Source of the DNA: F1-60-MAGs149 sp044369995
GTDB lineage: Bacteria; Actinomycetota; Thermoleophilia; Gaiellales; F1-60-MAGs149
Length of the DNA: 42,729 bases
Assembly (NCBI GenBank): GCA_044369995.1
Contig: JBILWG010000003.1
Span: 1 to 42,729 of the forward strand
Direction of reading: 5' to 3'
The position numbers and the translations under genes are program-made. The notes under the pieces were generated by a model, which saw only the letters and a list, made by a program, of their open reading frames with translations, ran no database searches and had not been told where the DNA came from. Shown one piece after another: positions 23,892 to 31,636 of this stretch. Position 1 is the first letter of the stretch. Each line of letters begins with the position of its first letter.

Positions 23892-24884
23892 TCAGCCGTG
23901 CCGTTGCTCGATCCGCAGCGTGCTCGTTCCGAGGGTGATCTCGTCGCCTTCGCCGACCGTCGCGCTCTTGACGCGACGCCCGTTGACCATCGTGCCGTTG
24001 GTCGAGTCGAGGTCGCGCAGCATGAAGCCATCGGCGCTGCGACCGATCTCGGCATGCCGACGGGAGACGTTGCCGTCTGCGAGGGGGACGTCGCAGTCCT
24101 TGCTGCGGCCGATCACGAGTGCGGTGTCGCCGAACGCCACCGTGCCGCCCGGCCAGACCAAGACCCACTGCACCACTGGGGCCGGCGGGGGCGGCGGGGG
24201 CGGCGGGGGCGGGACGGCAGCGGGTGCCGGATCGGGCACGGCCACGATCGCCGGAGCAGGCTCCTCCTCGGCGGCGAACGGATCGACGGTCACCGGCGCC
24301 ACCGGGGCCACAGGCACGACCGGTTCGACGGGCGCAACGGGCGGAGCCGTCGGCGGTGCGGGGGGCGGAGTGGCGACAGGCGGAGTGGCGACAGGCGGCA
24401 CAGCCGGCGCGGCAGCGGCAGCGGCAGCGGCGGCGGGTGCCGCCGGGGCGCCGCCACCGAACTCCTCCGGCAGGCGCACGCCCGGTGGCGGCGCATCCGC
24501 GGCCATCGGCGGCGGTGTCTCCTCCATCTCGGCGGCGATGCCGAACGTGCCGACATCCAGCTCGTCGGCGGTCTCGATCATCACCCGCGCTCGATTCGGC
24601 AGCGAGTAGCCCTCGCGTCGCGCGTGCTCGGTCAGATAGCCGGCCAGCTCGGTGCGGAGGCGCGCCTCGTAGGCGACGAACTGCTCGCGATCCTCCGGCG
24701 CGAGATAGACCGTGTAGGCGTTGGGGACGTAGACGGTCTGGACGGAGATGACCTTGTTGTCATCCATCTCCTTGGCCAGCTTGCGGGCCAGCTCGACGGG
24801 CTGGACGTTCGACTTGAAGGTCCGGCCGATGCCGCCCTCGAAGACGCCCTCCAGCTTGCTCTCGATCCGTCGCAGAAACCCCAT
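23892..24884 (-). CDS. fhaA: FHA-domain protein FhaA with DUF3662 N-terminus
   Basis: 330-residue signalling scaffold. N-terminal DUF3662 domain (about 1-125, MGFLRRIESKLEGVFEGG start, VQPVELARKLAKEMDD), a long Pro/Ala-rich linker (about 130-235) with a run of prolines, and a C-terminal FHA domain (about 245-325: IGRSKDCDVPLA, VSRRHAEI, DLDSTNGTMVNG). In mycobacteria FhaA binds the phosphorylated pseudokinase of MurJ and slows wall synthesis, which makes the stand-alone pseudokinase at 15061 a natural partner here. A good Shine-Dalgarno (GAGGGAAG) overlaps the stop of the upstream kinase gene. Confidence 0.93.
   Translation of the reverse strand: MGFLRRIESKLEGVFEGGIGRTFKSNVQPVELARKLAKEMDDNKVISVQTVYVPNAYTVYLAPEDREQFVAYEARLRTELAGYLTEHARREGYSLPNRARVMIETADELDVGTFGIAAEMEETPPPMAADAPPPGVRLPEEFGGGAPAAPAAAAAAAAAPAVPPVATPPVATPPPAPPTAPPVAPVEPVVPVAPVAPVTVDPFAAEEEPAPAIVAVPDPAPAAVPPPPPPPPPPAPVVQWVLVWPGGTVAFGDTALVIGRSKDCDVPLADGNVSRRHAEIGRSADGFMLRDLDSTNGTMVNGRRVKSATVGEGDEITLGTSTLRIEQRHG
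24178..24430. repeat. Low-complexity tandem repeats in the FhaA linker
   Basis: GGCGGGG-type repeats near 24183-24213 encode the proline run, a 15-bp unit occurs twice in tandem at 24365-24394 (encoding PPVAT), and a GGCAGC repeat near 24411-24432 encodes alanines. All stay in frame, so the linker length can vary without harm. Confidence 0.7.
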
Positions 24885-24894
24885 TGCACTTCCC

Positions 24895-26724
24895 TCAGTT
24901 GCCGGTCGCGGGCGCTGCGGCAGCCGGTGCTGGCCGCCGCGAGCGGATGAAAATCACTATACCCGCCGCCCCTGCGCCCATCACCGTGACGGCCGGGGCA
25001 ACGAGGGTGCCGCCCAGCAGCACGCCGATCGAGAGGGTCGCCAGCGTGCCGACGCCGAGCCAGAGCGCCGCCGCCGTCAACAGGGCCCGCCCCTGCGCCG
25101 CCAGGATGGCCGGTGCCGTGACGGCCATCGCACCCCAGACCACGGCCAGCAGCAGCGGTCCGAAGCCGATCGCCGCCGCAACCATGCCGGCGGTGACGAT
25201 CACATCGTCCGAGGCGGTCACGCGGGTGCCGAGCGTCGCGAGCTCCGGCGAGGCCGTGAGCGGTGCGCCGAGGCCGGCGAGGCCGAGCACCAGCGTCATC
25301 GACAGTGCGCCCGCTGCGCCGAGCGCGGCACGGACCAGCGCGCGCGGTGAGCTGCCGGCGAGCAGGGGGTACAGGGCCCAGGCGAAGCAGAGCGTGGCGA
25401 GCGGTGCTGCCAGCGGCAGCAGCACGCGGCGACCATCGCGCGCCATCACCACGAGCCAGACGGCGAGCAGCAGCGCCGCCGCCGGCACCAGGCCGAAGGC
25501 GAGATTGCCGAGCAGCGGCAGCCCCGCGGCGAGCACCAGCGCACCCGCCAGCCACGGCAGCCGTAGCGCCACGACGGCCGCCAGCAGGCCGATCATCAGC
25601 GGCCACCCCGTCGGGTAGAACGGCAGCGCTCCCAGCAGCAGCGTGCCGCCGATGCCCGTCAGCGCCGCTGGCCAGAACGGCTGCAGCCGTGCCAGCAGCG
25701 CCCCGGCACGCGCCTCGGCCTCGGCCGAGCCGCCACGCCGCGCCGCCGGCGACGGGCGCTGGCCCAGCTCCTCGATCCGATCCGGCACGGGGCGCAACCA
25801 GCGCTTGCGCAGCTGAACGCGTGCATCGGGGCGCGGCACCTCGATCGAGGGATCCATGTCCTGCTGACCGCGCTCCATCGCGATCGCCCCGCGCAGCAGC
25901 GCGTCGCGCAGCTGCCCCGGCAGCGGACGACGCTGGTTGTCGCGGTCCAGCGCGCGGTCGATCATCTTCGTCGCGACGCTCGGCAGATCCGGGCGGTCCG
26001 TCTGCAGCGACAGGCGCAGCTTCTTGTGCTTCTCGGCCAGCTCGACCGGATTCTTCGAGCGATACGGATTGCGGCGCGTCAGGGCCTCGTAGGCGACGAG
26101 CGCCGCGGACCAGACGTCCGTGGATCCGGTGGTCATGTCCCCACGCACCTGCTCCGGCGACATGTACGACAGCGTGCCGAGCAGGCTCTCATCCACCGTC
26201 GCATCGGGATGGTCGATCTGGGCGATGCCGAAGTCCGTCAGCTTGAGGATGCCGTCCTCGCGCAGCAGGATGTTCCCGGGCTTGACGTCGCGGTGGATGA
26301 CGTTGCGCTCGTGCGCATGCTCGAGCGCGTCGCAGACGGCGGCCACGGCGCGCAGGATCTCCGACTCCTCGAGGCGCCGATCCTTCAGCACCTCGGCCAG
26401 GTCGTGGCCGCGGACCAGCTCGAACGCCACGTAGATGTAGTCGTCGTCCTCCGCCTTGTCGAGCAGCTTCACGATCGCACCGTGGTCGAGCGACCCGGCC
26501 GCCTGCATCTCGCGGCGTGCGCGCTTGCGCAGCTTCTCCTGGGCGGGGATCGCCTTCAGTGCGACGAGGTCACCCGTACGGAGATCCTCGGCCTCGAATA
26601 CGGTCGCGCTGCCGCCGACGCCGATCGTCTCGATGATCCGAAAGCGATCCGCGACGATGCCCTCGGGGTACAGCGGCGGGACGCTGCGCGCGCGGTCCGA
26701 GCTCCTCAGCGGGTGGACCGTCAC
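24895..26724 (-). CDS. Ser/Thr protein kinase fused to a polytopic membrane domain
   Basis: 609-residue protein. An active-looking kinase domain (about 27-285) has the glycine loop IGVGGSATVFEA, K57 in VALKAI, HRDVKPGN (D146), TDFG (D164), and GTLSYMSPEQV. After a charged linker (about 290-345) come some ten hydrophobic segments (about 350-600) in place of the single helix and PASTA or other sensor of usual bacterial kinases. Such a fusion could sense a membrane-embedded signal or couple phosphorylation to transport. It heads the fhaA-fhaB-pstP-rodA-pbpA-pknB-ddl operon, where mycobacteria have no kinase, and may replace the missing PknA. GTG start; no Shine-Dalgarno. The stop is 10 bp before fhaA. 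Confidence 0.85.
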   Translation of the reverse strand: MTVHPLRSSDRARSVPPLYPEGIVADRFRIIETIGVGGSATVFEAEDLRTGDLVALKAIPAQEKLRKRARREMQAAGSLDHGAIVKLLDKAEDDDYIYVAFELVRGHDLAEVLKDRRLEESEILRAVAAVCDALEHAHERNVIHRDVKPGNILLREDGILKLTDFGIAQIDHPDATVDESLLGTLSYMSPEQVRGDMTTGSTDVWSAALVAYEALTRRNPYRSKNPVELAEKHKKLRLSLQTDRPDLPSVATKMIDRALDRDNQRRPLPGQLRDALLRGAIAMERGQQDMDPSIEVPRPDARVQLRKRWLRPVPDRIEELGQRPSPAARRGGSAEAEARAGALLARLQPFWPAALTGIGGTLLLGALPFYPTGWPLMIGLLAAVVALRLPWLAGALVLAAGLPLLGNLAFGLVPAAALLLAVWLVVMARDGRRVLLPLAAPLATLCFAWALYPLLAGSSPRALVRAALGAAGALSMTLVLGLAGLGAPLTASPELATLGTRVTASDDVIVTAGMVAAAIGFGPLLLAVVWGAMAVTAPAILAAQGRALLTAAALWLGVGTLATLSIGVLLGGTLVAPAVTVMGAGAAGIVIFIRSRRPAPAAAAPATGN

Positions 26725-26757
26725 CGGCCCTGTCCGGCGTTCTCGGCAGGAACGGGT

Positions 26758-26765
26758 GATAATGT
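26758..26765. promoter_or_regulatory. Overlapping divergent -10 elements
   Basis: In the 81-bp gap between the kinase operon (minus) and the CARDB-like gene (plus), one AT-rich patch reads GATAAT (26758-26763) on the plus strand and CATTAT (26765-26760) on the minus strand. Both orientations would give leaders of about 30-36 nt. If both work, the two promoters cannot be used at once. Confidence 0.4.
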
Positions 26766-26805
26766 GGCGAAACGCAGAGGCTGCACGGCTCTTCGTACGA
26801 CACCT

Positions 26806-28023
26806 ATGCCCGCATTCCTTTCCTTCTTCGACGACGACTACGAACTCGACGAGGCTCCCCCGTCGCGTAGCGCGCGCAAGCGTCCCGCGATGCCGGCCAC
26901 GCCCCGGGGCAAGGGGCCGCAGCGCCTGCTCGTGCTGGGCATCGGCGTCCTCATCGTGCTCGTGGCCGGCTACTTCCTCGTGCAGCGCTGCCAGCGCGAC
27001 CGCGAGGTCTCGACGTACCAGGGCTACGTGTCCAAGTCGAACGAGATCGCCAAGGCCTCCGCGACCGTCGGCTCCGAGTTCTCCGCCGCGATCCTGACCG
27101 CGGGCCAGACGCCCGACGGGCTCGACAAGTCGCTCACGCGCGAGATCCAGTCGCAGCAGCAGATCGCGAGGAACGCCGCCGAGCTGAGCGCACCCGATGG
27201 CGTCTCCTCGTACAAGCCGTTCCTGGTGCAGGCGATGCAGTACCGCGTCAGCGGTCTGCAGGGCCTCCAGAAGGCACTCGCCGACGCCTTCAACTCGGCG
27301 GGTACGACCGGCCAGGTGCCGCTCGAGCAGTCAGCTGCCGTGGCGGCCACCTTCCAGCGGCTGATCGCCTCCGACGTGGTCTACTCCGACTCGTACCAGG
27401 ATCCGGTCAAGCAGGTGCTTGCGCAGAAGACGATCAACGCGACGGTCGAGGACTCCCAGTTCGTCGATCCGAAGCTGATCGAGTTCGCCGCGCCGCAGCG
27501 CATGCAGTCGATCCTCAACGCGCTGCTCGGCGGCGTGCCCGTCGATGGCGGCGGCACGGTCGTGACCAGCACCGACGCCGAGGGCAACGTCGTCACGAGC
27601 ACGGAGGGCGCCGTCACCAGCGATACCGGCTCGGGTGTGCTGCACGGGACGACGCTCATCAGCACGCTGTTCAACCCGGGTGGCACGCAGCTCGATCCCG
27701 CCTCCGTCAACGAGGTCGACAGTGCCAACGACATGACGCTCGCCGTGACGGTGCAGAACTCGGGCGACGCCACCGAGGTGTCGATCAAGGTCAATGTCGT
27801 GCTGCGTGCCAAGGGCATGGACGATCGCACGCTGCCGACAGGTGAGATCACGACGCTCGATCCGGGTGCGCAGGGCACCGTCGAGATTCCGTTCGGCCTG
27901 TCCGACATCGTCTTCGATAGCGTCGTCACCGCCAAGGTGACGGTCGAGAAGGTGCCGGGCGAGCAGAACATCGATAACAACATCGGCGTCTACCAGATCC
28001 AGTTCCGCCTGAAGCCCGCCTAG
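26806..28023 (+). CDS. Membrane-anchored protein with CARDB-like C-terminal domain, function unknown
   Basis: 405-residue protein starting MPAFLSFFDDDYELDEAPP: an acidic then basic cytoplasmic tail, one membrane helix (about 42-62), a helical extracytoplasmic region rich in Gln and Ala (about 70-230), and a C-terminal beta domain (about 290-405) with VTVQNSGDATE, PGAQGTVEIPFG and NNIGVYQIQF, the look of a CARDB/immunoglobulin-like adhesion fold. I do not recognise a functional family. It is divergently transcribed from the cell-wall kinase operon and followed closely by a DUF4446 gene, so an envelope role is plausible. ATG chosen; no Shine-Dalgarno is obvious. Confidence 0.75.
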   Translation: MPAFLSFFDDDYELDEAPPSRSARKRPAMPATPRGKGPQRLLVLGIGVLIVLVAGYFLVQRCQRDREVSTYQGYVSKSNEIAKASATVGSEFSAAILTAGQTPDGLDKSLTREIQSQQQIARNAAELSAPDGVSSYKPFLVQAMQYRVSGLQGLQKALADAFNSAGTTGQVPLEQSAAVAATFQRLIASDVVYSDSYQDPVKQVLAQKTINATVEDSQFVDPKLIEFAAPQRMQSILNALLGGVPVDGGGTVVTSTDAEGNVVTSTEGAVTSDTGSGVLHGTTLISTLFNPGGTQLDPASVNEVDSANDMTLAVTVQNSGDATEVSIKVNVVLRAKGMDDRTLPTGEITTLDPGAQGTVEIPFGLSDIVFDSVVTAKVTVEKVPGEQNIDNNIGVYQIQFRLKPA

Positions 28024-28033
28024 GAGTCCCCGC

Positions 28034-28522
28034 GTGACGACGGAGCTGCAGGGCACGGTGGCACTCGCTGTCGCCGGCATCGGCGTGGTGCTGGCGCTCG
28101 TCGCGCTGGTGCTGGCCGTCCGCACGCTGCGCTGGGCCAACCGGCTGCGGCAGGCCGAGCAGGCGCTGCTTGCCGGAGAGCCGGTCGACCTGGTCGAGTT
28201 CGCCGTCGGCATGCAGGCCCGCATGGAGCGCCTCGAGTACGACGAGGCGCGGCTGCGGGACGAGGTGGTCTCCGCACTCGGGTCGCTGGACGTCCTGCTG
28301 CGCCGACGCTCGATCGTCCGCTTCGATGCCAACGAGGACGAAGAGGGGCGCCGGTCGAGCTCGCTGGCCCTGCTCGACCGCCACGGCTCGGGCATCGTGA
28401 TCACGGCCGTCCATGCCGGCAGCGCCACGAGCGTCTTCGTCAAGGACGTCCTGCGCGGCAATGCGGGCTCGCTCGAGCTGACGCCAGAGGAGCAGCGCGC
28501 CGTCCAGCACGCCCTGCGCTGA
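28034..28522 (+). CDS. DUF4446 family membrane protein
   Basis: 162-residue protein with one N-terminal membrane helix (about 9-31), a helical segment (ERLEYDEARLRDEV) and a C-terminal domain with IVRFDANEDEEGRRSSSLALL and LTPEEQRAVQHAL, the signature of DUF4446. Function is not known; homologues in other phyla are near chromosome-partition or envelope genes. The GTG start is preceded by AGGAG (28022-28026) overlapping the upstream TAG stop, so it is translated from the same message. This is one of the few clear Shine-Dalgarno sites here. Confidence 0.8.
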   Translation: MTTELQGTVALAVAGIGVVLALVALVLAVRTLRWANRLRQAEQALLAGEPVDLVEFAVGMQARMERLEYDEARLRDEVVSALGSLDVLLRRRSIVRFDANEDEEGRRSSSLALLDRHGSGIVITAVHAGSATSVFVKDVLRGNAGSLELTPEEQRAVQHALR

Positions 28523-28640
28523 CCGGGTTCGGAATGGGGGCAGACTCCAAACCGAGCCTCGATCCCCCTACGCGGTGCGGGGTCGTGTCCCATTGCGGCG
28601 CCGATCGCGACCATCCGGTGAACGACGGGGGTTCGGGGAG

Positions 28641-28646
28641 TACCCT
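28641..28646 (+). promoter_or_regulatory. Candidate promoter, leaderless start of HNH gene
   Basis: TACCCT, then 6 nt (CGGCGC), then ATG at 28653. A possible -35, GTGAAC, lies 17 bp upstream (28618-28623). The 130-bp gap from 28523 to 28652 otherwise shows nothing I can name. Confidence 0.5.
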
Positions 28647-28652
28647 CGGCGC

Positions 28653-29201
28653 ATGACCGGAACGGTGCTCGTGCTGAACGCGACGTATGAGCCGCTCAAC
28701 GTCACGAGTCTGTGGCGAGCGTGCAGCCTGATCCTGTCGCGCAAGGCCGAGGTGCTGGAGGCCGATCCGGACCGCGCGATCCGCTCGCCCTCCACGACGC
28801 TGCCCCACCCGATCGTGATCCGCCTCGTCTCGTACGTCCGGGTGCCGCACTTCACGTCGCGGCGCATCACCCGCCGTGCGCTGTTCGCCCGCGATGCGCA
28901 CGCCTGCCAGTACTGCGGCAGCCGAGCGCGGCTCACGCTCGACCATGTCGTCCCGCGCTCGCGCGGCGGCGGCTCGTCGTGGGACAACGTCGTCACGGCG
29001 TGCGCGCCCTGCAACCTCCGCAAGAGCGACCGGCTCCCGCACGAGGCGGGCATGCCGCTGCGGCGCCCGCCCCGGCCACCGCATCCCGACCTGTACCTCA
29101 CCCTCGGCACGCGCACGATCCCGGAGAGCTGGCAGCCGTACCTCCCGGCGCGTGCGCTCGCCGTTGCCGCGGCGACGATCGACCTGCCCTTCGCCGCCTG
29201 A
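28653..29201 (+). CDS. HNH endonuclease domain protein
   Basis: 182-residue protein opening with MTGTVLVLNATYEPLNVTS, a conserved lead domain of an actinobacterial HNH family, then the HNH motif: CQYC (C85, C88), LDHVVPRSRGG (D97, H98), and ACAPCNLRKS (C117, C120, N121). The four cysteines bind a structural zinc; the His/Asn pair would cut nucleic acid. It is found as a stable single-copy gene in many actinobacteria, so a housekeeping or repair role is more likely than a mobile nuclease, but this is inference. The start follows a TACCCT element by 6 nt and matches the family N-terminus. Confidence 0.9.
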   Translation: MTGTVLVLNATYEPLNVTSLWRACSLILSRKAEVLEADPDRAIRSPSTTLPHPIVIRLVSYVRVPHFTSRRITRRALFARDAHACQYCGSRARLTLDHVVPRSRGGGSSWDNVVTACAPCNLRKSDRLPHEAGMPLRRPPRPPHPDLYLTLGTRTIPESWQPYLPARALAVAAATIDLPFAA

Positions 29202-29247
29202 GCGACGGCCAGCCTCCAGCCCCGTGCTACCGTCGCCGCCAGCGGGT

Positions 29248-30750
29248 ATGAACGAGCCGGAGACCACATCCACGTCGCGCGCAGCGCGTCACCTGGGTCT
29301 GCTGTCGGAGACGGTCGAGGCCGTCACCAGCTCGCTGGATCTGGCCGAGGTCACCGACGCCGTGGCCGTGGCGGTCGCGCGCGCCTTCGGTACCGACGCC
29401 TGCTTCGTCTACGCCTACGACGAGACCACGAATGATCTGGTGCTCCAGGCGGTGCACGGCACGCACGTCGAGGCGACTGCCGGCCCGCCGCGCATGCAGG
29501 TCGGCGAGGGGCTGACCGGCTGGGCGGCCGAGACGCGCGAGCCCGTCTCGATCGCCGCCGACGCGCATCTCGACGTGCGCTTCAAGGAGTTCCCCAACCT
29601 CCCCGAGCGACGCTTCCAGTCGTTGCTCGCCGTGCCGATTCTCGACCGCCGGGAGCGCCTCGCCGGCGCGATGAACGTGCGCACCGTCGAGCCGCGCGAG
29701 TACCACCCCGACGAGATCGAGCTGCTCGAGACGATCGCCCGCCAGGTGGCGCAGGCCATCGAGAACGCCCGCCTCTACGAGCGCTCGCAGCGCCGCGTGG
29801 CCGAGCTGGAGGCCCTCGGCAGCATCTCCCAGGCCGTGGCGGAGTCGCTCTACCTCGAAGAGGCACTGGCGCATATCGCCGAGGCCGCCGCCAAGGCCGC
29901 GCACGCCGAGGTCTGTGCGCTGATCGTCGACGGCCCGGAGGGCACGGCTCTGGCGAGCCGCTCCTCGAGCGAGGGTCCGACGGACGACGAGCTCGTGGCG
30001 CTCTCGGCGACCGCACCGCTCGACGCCGACGGCGTCTTCGCCGTGCCGCTGCTCTGGAAGGCGCGACGGGTGGGTGCGCTCGTGGCGATCACACCGGGCC
30101 GCCGGCCGTTCACCAGCGAGGAGCGGATCCTGCTGCGCTCGGTCGCCAACCAGGCGGCGACCGCCGTCGAGTCGAGCCGTGGCGTGATGCGTGGCATCGT
30201 CGCCCAGGAGATCCACCATCGCGTCAAGAACAACCTGCAGACCGTCGCCTCGCTGCTGCGCCTGCGCGCCAGCGGTGCCGACCCACAGCGGGCCCTCGCC
30301 GACTCGGTGGATCGCATTCTCTCGATCGCCGAGGTGCACGATCTGCTGACGGCCAGCCGCGAGGGCGATGTCGATCTGAGCGATCTGATCCGTCGCGTCT
30401 CCGCCATGCTCGGCCATGGCCTGGGCACGCCAGCCGCTGCGGAGGAGATCGCGCACGTGGAGGTGCCGGGCGACACGGCGACTGCGGTCGCGCTGATCTT
30501 CTCCGAGCTCTACGCGAATGCCCACGAGCACGGTGGCGGCGACGTGCACGTCTCGCTGCGCGAGCAGCAGGGGCGCATCGAGCTGGTGGTCGCCGACACG
30601 GGACCGGGTCTGCCCGTCGGGTTCGCCCCGGAGCAGTCGCTCGGCCTCAAGATCGCACGTGCACTGGCGGCGGACCAGCTGCGCGGCGAGCTCGTGCTCG
30701 AGGACGGCTCTCCCGGTGTCCGCGCGTGTCTGACCTGGAGCCGGGCATGA
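29248..30750 (+). CDS. pdtaS: GAF-domain sensor histidine kinase, PdtaS-type
   Basis: 500-residue soluble kinase with no membrane helix. Two GAF domains (about 22-175 and 190-310) precede a HisKA_2-type dimerisation helix with phospho-acceptor H324 in EIHHRVKNNLQTVASLL, and an HATPase domain (SELYANAHEHGGG, DTGPGLP, LGLKIARAL). The family partner is an ANTAR regulator, and one follows directly, sharing ATGA. In mycobacteria PdtaS senses copper and nitric oxide and signals to PdtaR; the ligand here is unknown. ATG chosen as first in-frame start after a TACCGT element at 29228-29233. Cysteines are few, so redox sensing as in PdtaS is uncertain. Confidence 0.9.
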   Translation: MNEPETTSTSRAARHLGLLSETVEAVTSSLDLAEVTDAVAVAVARAFGTDACFVYAYDETTNDLVLQAVHGTHVEATAGPPRMQVGEGLTGWAAETREPVSIAADAHLDVRFKEFPNLPERRFQSLLAVPILDRRERLAGAMNVRTVEPREYHPDEIELLETIARQVAQAIENARLYERSQRRVAELEALGSISQAVAESLYLEEALAHIAEAAAKAAHAEVCALIVDGPEGTALASRSSSEGPTDDELVALSATAPLDADGVFAVPLLWKARRVGALVAITPGRRPFTSEERILLRSVANQAATAVESSRGVMRGIVAQEIHHRVKNNLQTVASLLRLRASGADPQRALADSVDRILSIAEVHDLLTASREGDVDLSDLIRRVSAMLGHGLGTPAAAEEIAHVEVPGDTATAVALIFSELYANAHEHGGGDVHVSLREQQGRIELVVADTGPGLPVGFAPEQSLGLKIARALAADQLRGELVLEDGSPGVRACLTWSRA

Positions 30751-31322
30751 GGATCCTGATCGCCGAGGACGAGACGATCATCCGTCTCGACGTCCGGACG
30801 CTGCTCGAGAAGGCGGGGCACGAGGTCGTCGCCGAGGCCCGCGACGGGCAGGAGGCGGTGGCGCTGGCCGAGGAGCACGACCCCGAGCTGATCGTCATGG
30901 ACGTGCGCATGCCGCATCTGGACGGGATCGAGGCGGCGCGTCAGATCACGGACCGCAAGCCGGTGCCGATCGTGATGCTGACGGCGTACGCCGAGCAGGA
31001 CCTCGTCACGCGCGCGTCGGAGGCCGGCGCCTTCGCGTACCTCGTCAAGCCGTTCCGCGAAGTCGACCTCCTGCCAGCACTCGACACGGCGCGCGCCCGC
31101 TTCGAGGAGCTGTCGGCGCTGCGCGACGAGGCGGCCGACCTTGCCGAGGCCCTCGCCTCCCGCAAGGCGGTCGAGCGCGCCAAGGGGATCCTGATGCAGA
31201 AGGACGGCATCGACGAGGCCGAGGCCTTCCGCCGCATCCGGGCCGCGAGCCAGAAGACGGGCCGCACGATGCGCGTCGTGGCCGAGGCGCTGATCGCGAC
31301 GTTCGACGAGGCGGCCGGGTGA
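30747..31322 (+). CDS. pdtaR: ANTAR-domain response regulator, PdtaR-type
   Basis: 191-residue regulator. The receiver domain has acidic pocket E7-D8, phospho-acceptor D52 (VMDVRMP), T79 and K101 (LVKPF). The C-terminal ANTAR domain (about 126-187, SRKAVERAKGILMQKDGIDEAEAF) binds paired RNA hairpins and prevents early termination in target transcripts. Start ATG at 30747 overlaps the kinase stop (ATGA); an in-frame GTG 21 bp earlier would add seven residues inside the kinase gene. The stop overlaps clpS (GTGA). Targets would be transcripts with dual hexaloop hairpins elsewhere in the genome. Confidence 0.93.
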   Translation: MRILIAEDETIIRLDVRTLLEKAGHEVVAEARDGQEAVALAEEHDPELIVMDVRMPHLDGIEAARQITDRKPVPIVMLTAYAEQDLVTRASEAGAFAYLVKPFREVDLLPALDTARARFEELSALRDEAADLAEALASRKAVERAKGILMQKDGIDEAEAFRRIRAASQKTGRTMRVVAEALIATFDEAAG

Positions 31323-31609
31323 GCGTCTCCCCCGATGTGGTCGAGCGCCGCGGCACCGGCGGGAGCACCGACCTCGGCCCGCCCTGGCGGGTGATCGTCC
31401 TCAACGACGACCACAACACGTTCGAGGGCGTGGCCCGCTCGCTGGCGAACGTGCTCCCCGGTGTGGACTACGCCAAGGGCATGGCCTTCGCCAACCGCAT
31501 CCACAAGTCGGGCCAGGCGATCGTCTGGACGGGACACCAGGAACTGGCCGAGCTCTTCCACGAGCAGCTGAGCGAGCGCGGCCTGACGATGGCGCCGCTC
31601 GAGCAGTAG
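31319..31609 (+). CDS. clpS: ATP-dependent Clp protease adaptor ClpS
   Basis: 96-residue N-degron adaptor that delivers proteins with bulky N-terminal residues to ClpC/ClpA for degradation. The family signature PPWRVIVLNDDHNTFEGV, the Ala/Gly-rich binding pocket segment and the C-terminal LSERGLTMAPLE are all there. GTG start overlaps the pdtaR stop by 4 bp, so the adaptor is translated with the two-component pair, an unusual pairing. No clpC gene is in the window. Confidence 0.95.
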   Translation: MSVSPDVVERRGTGGSTDLGPPWRVIVLNDDHNTFEGVARSLANVLPGVDYAKGMAFANRIHKSGQAIVWTGHQELAELFHEQLSERGLTMAPLEQ

Positions 31610-31636
31610 CGCAGCCGCTCGGCGCCGGGTGCGCGT

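Noticed and set aside
24183..24213. G-rich repeat as possible quadruplex or CRISPR-like array
   Set aside because: It is simply the in-frame proline codon run of the FhaA linker; no spaced identical repeats occur.
26026..26805. Upstream extension of the CARDB-like gene
   Set aside because: This part reads antisense through the kinase gene and the divergent promoter. Protein-like sequence starts only at MPAFLSFF.
28523..28652. Possible terminator or RNA in the 130-bp gap before the HNH gene
   Set aside because: No stable stem followed by T residues was found; only the promoter at its end is supportable.
28876..29247. Upstream extension of the PdtaS-type kinase through the HNH gene
   Set aside because: The added residues are an Arg/Ala/Ser-rich out-of-frame reading of the HNH gene; the kinase-like sequence begins at the ATG at 29248 and matches the expected GAF-domain start.
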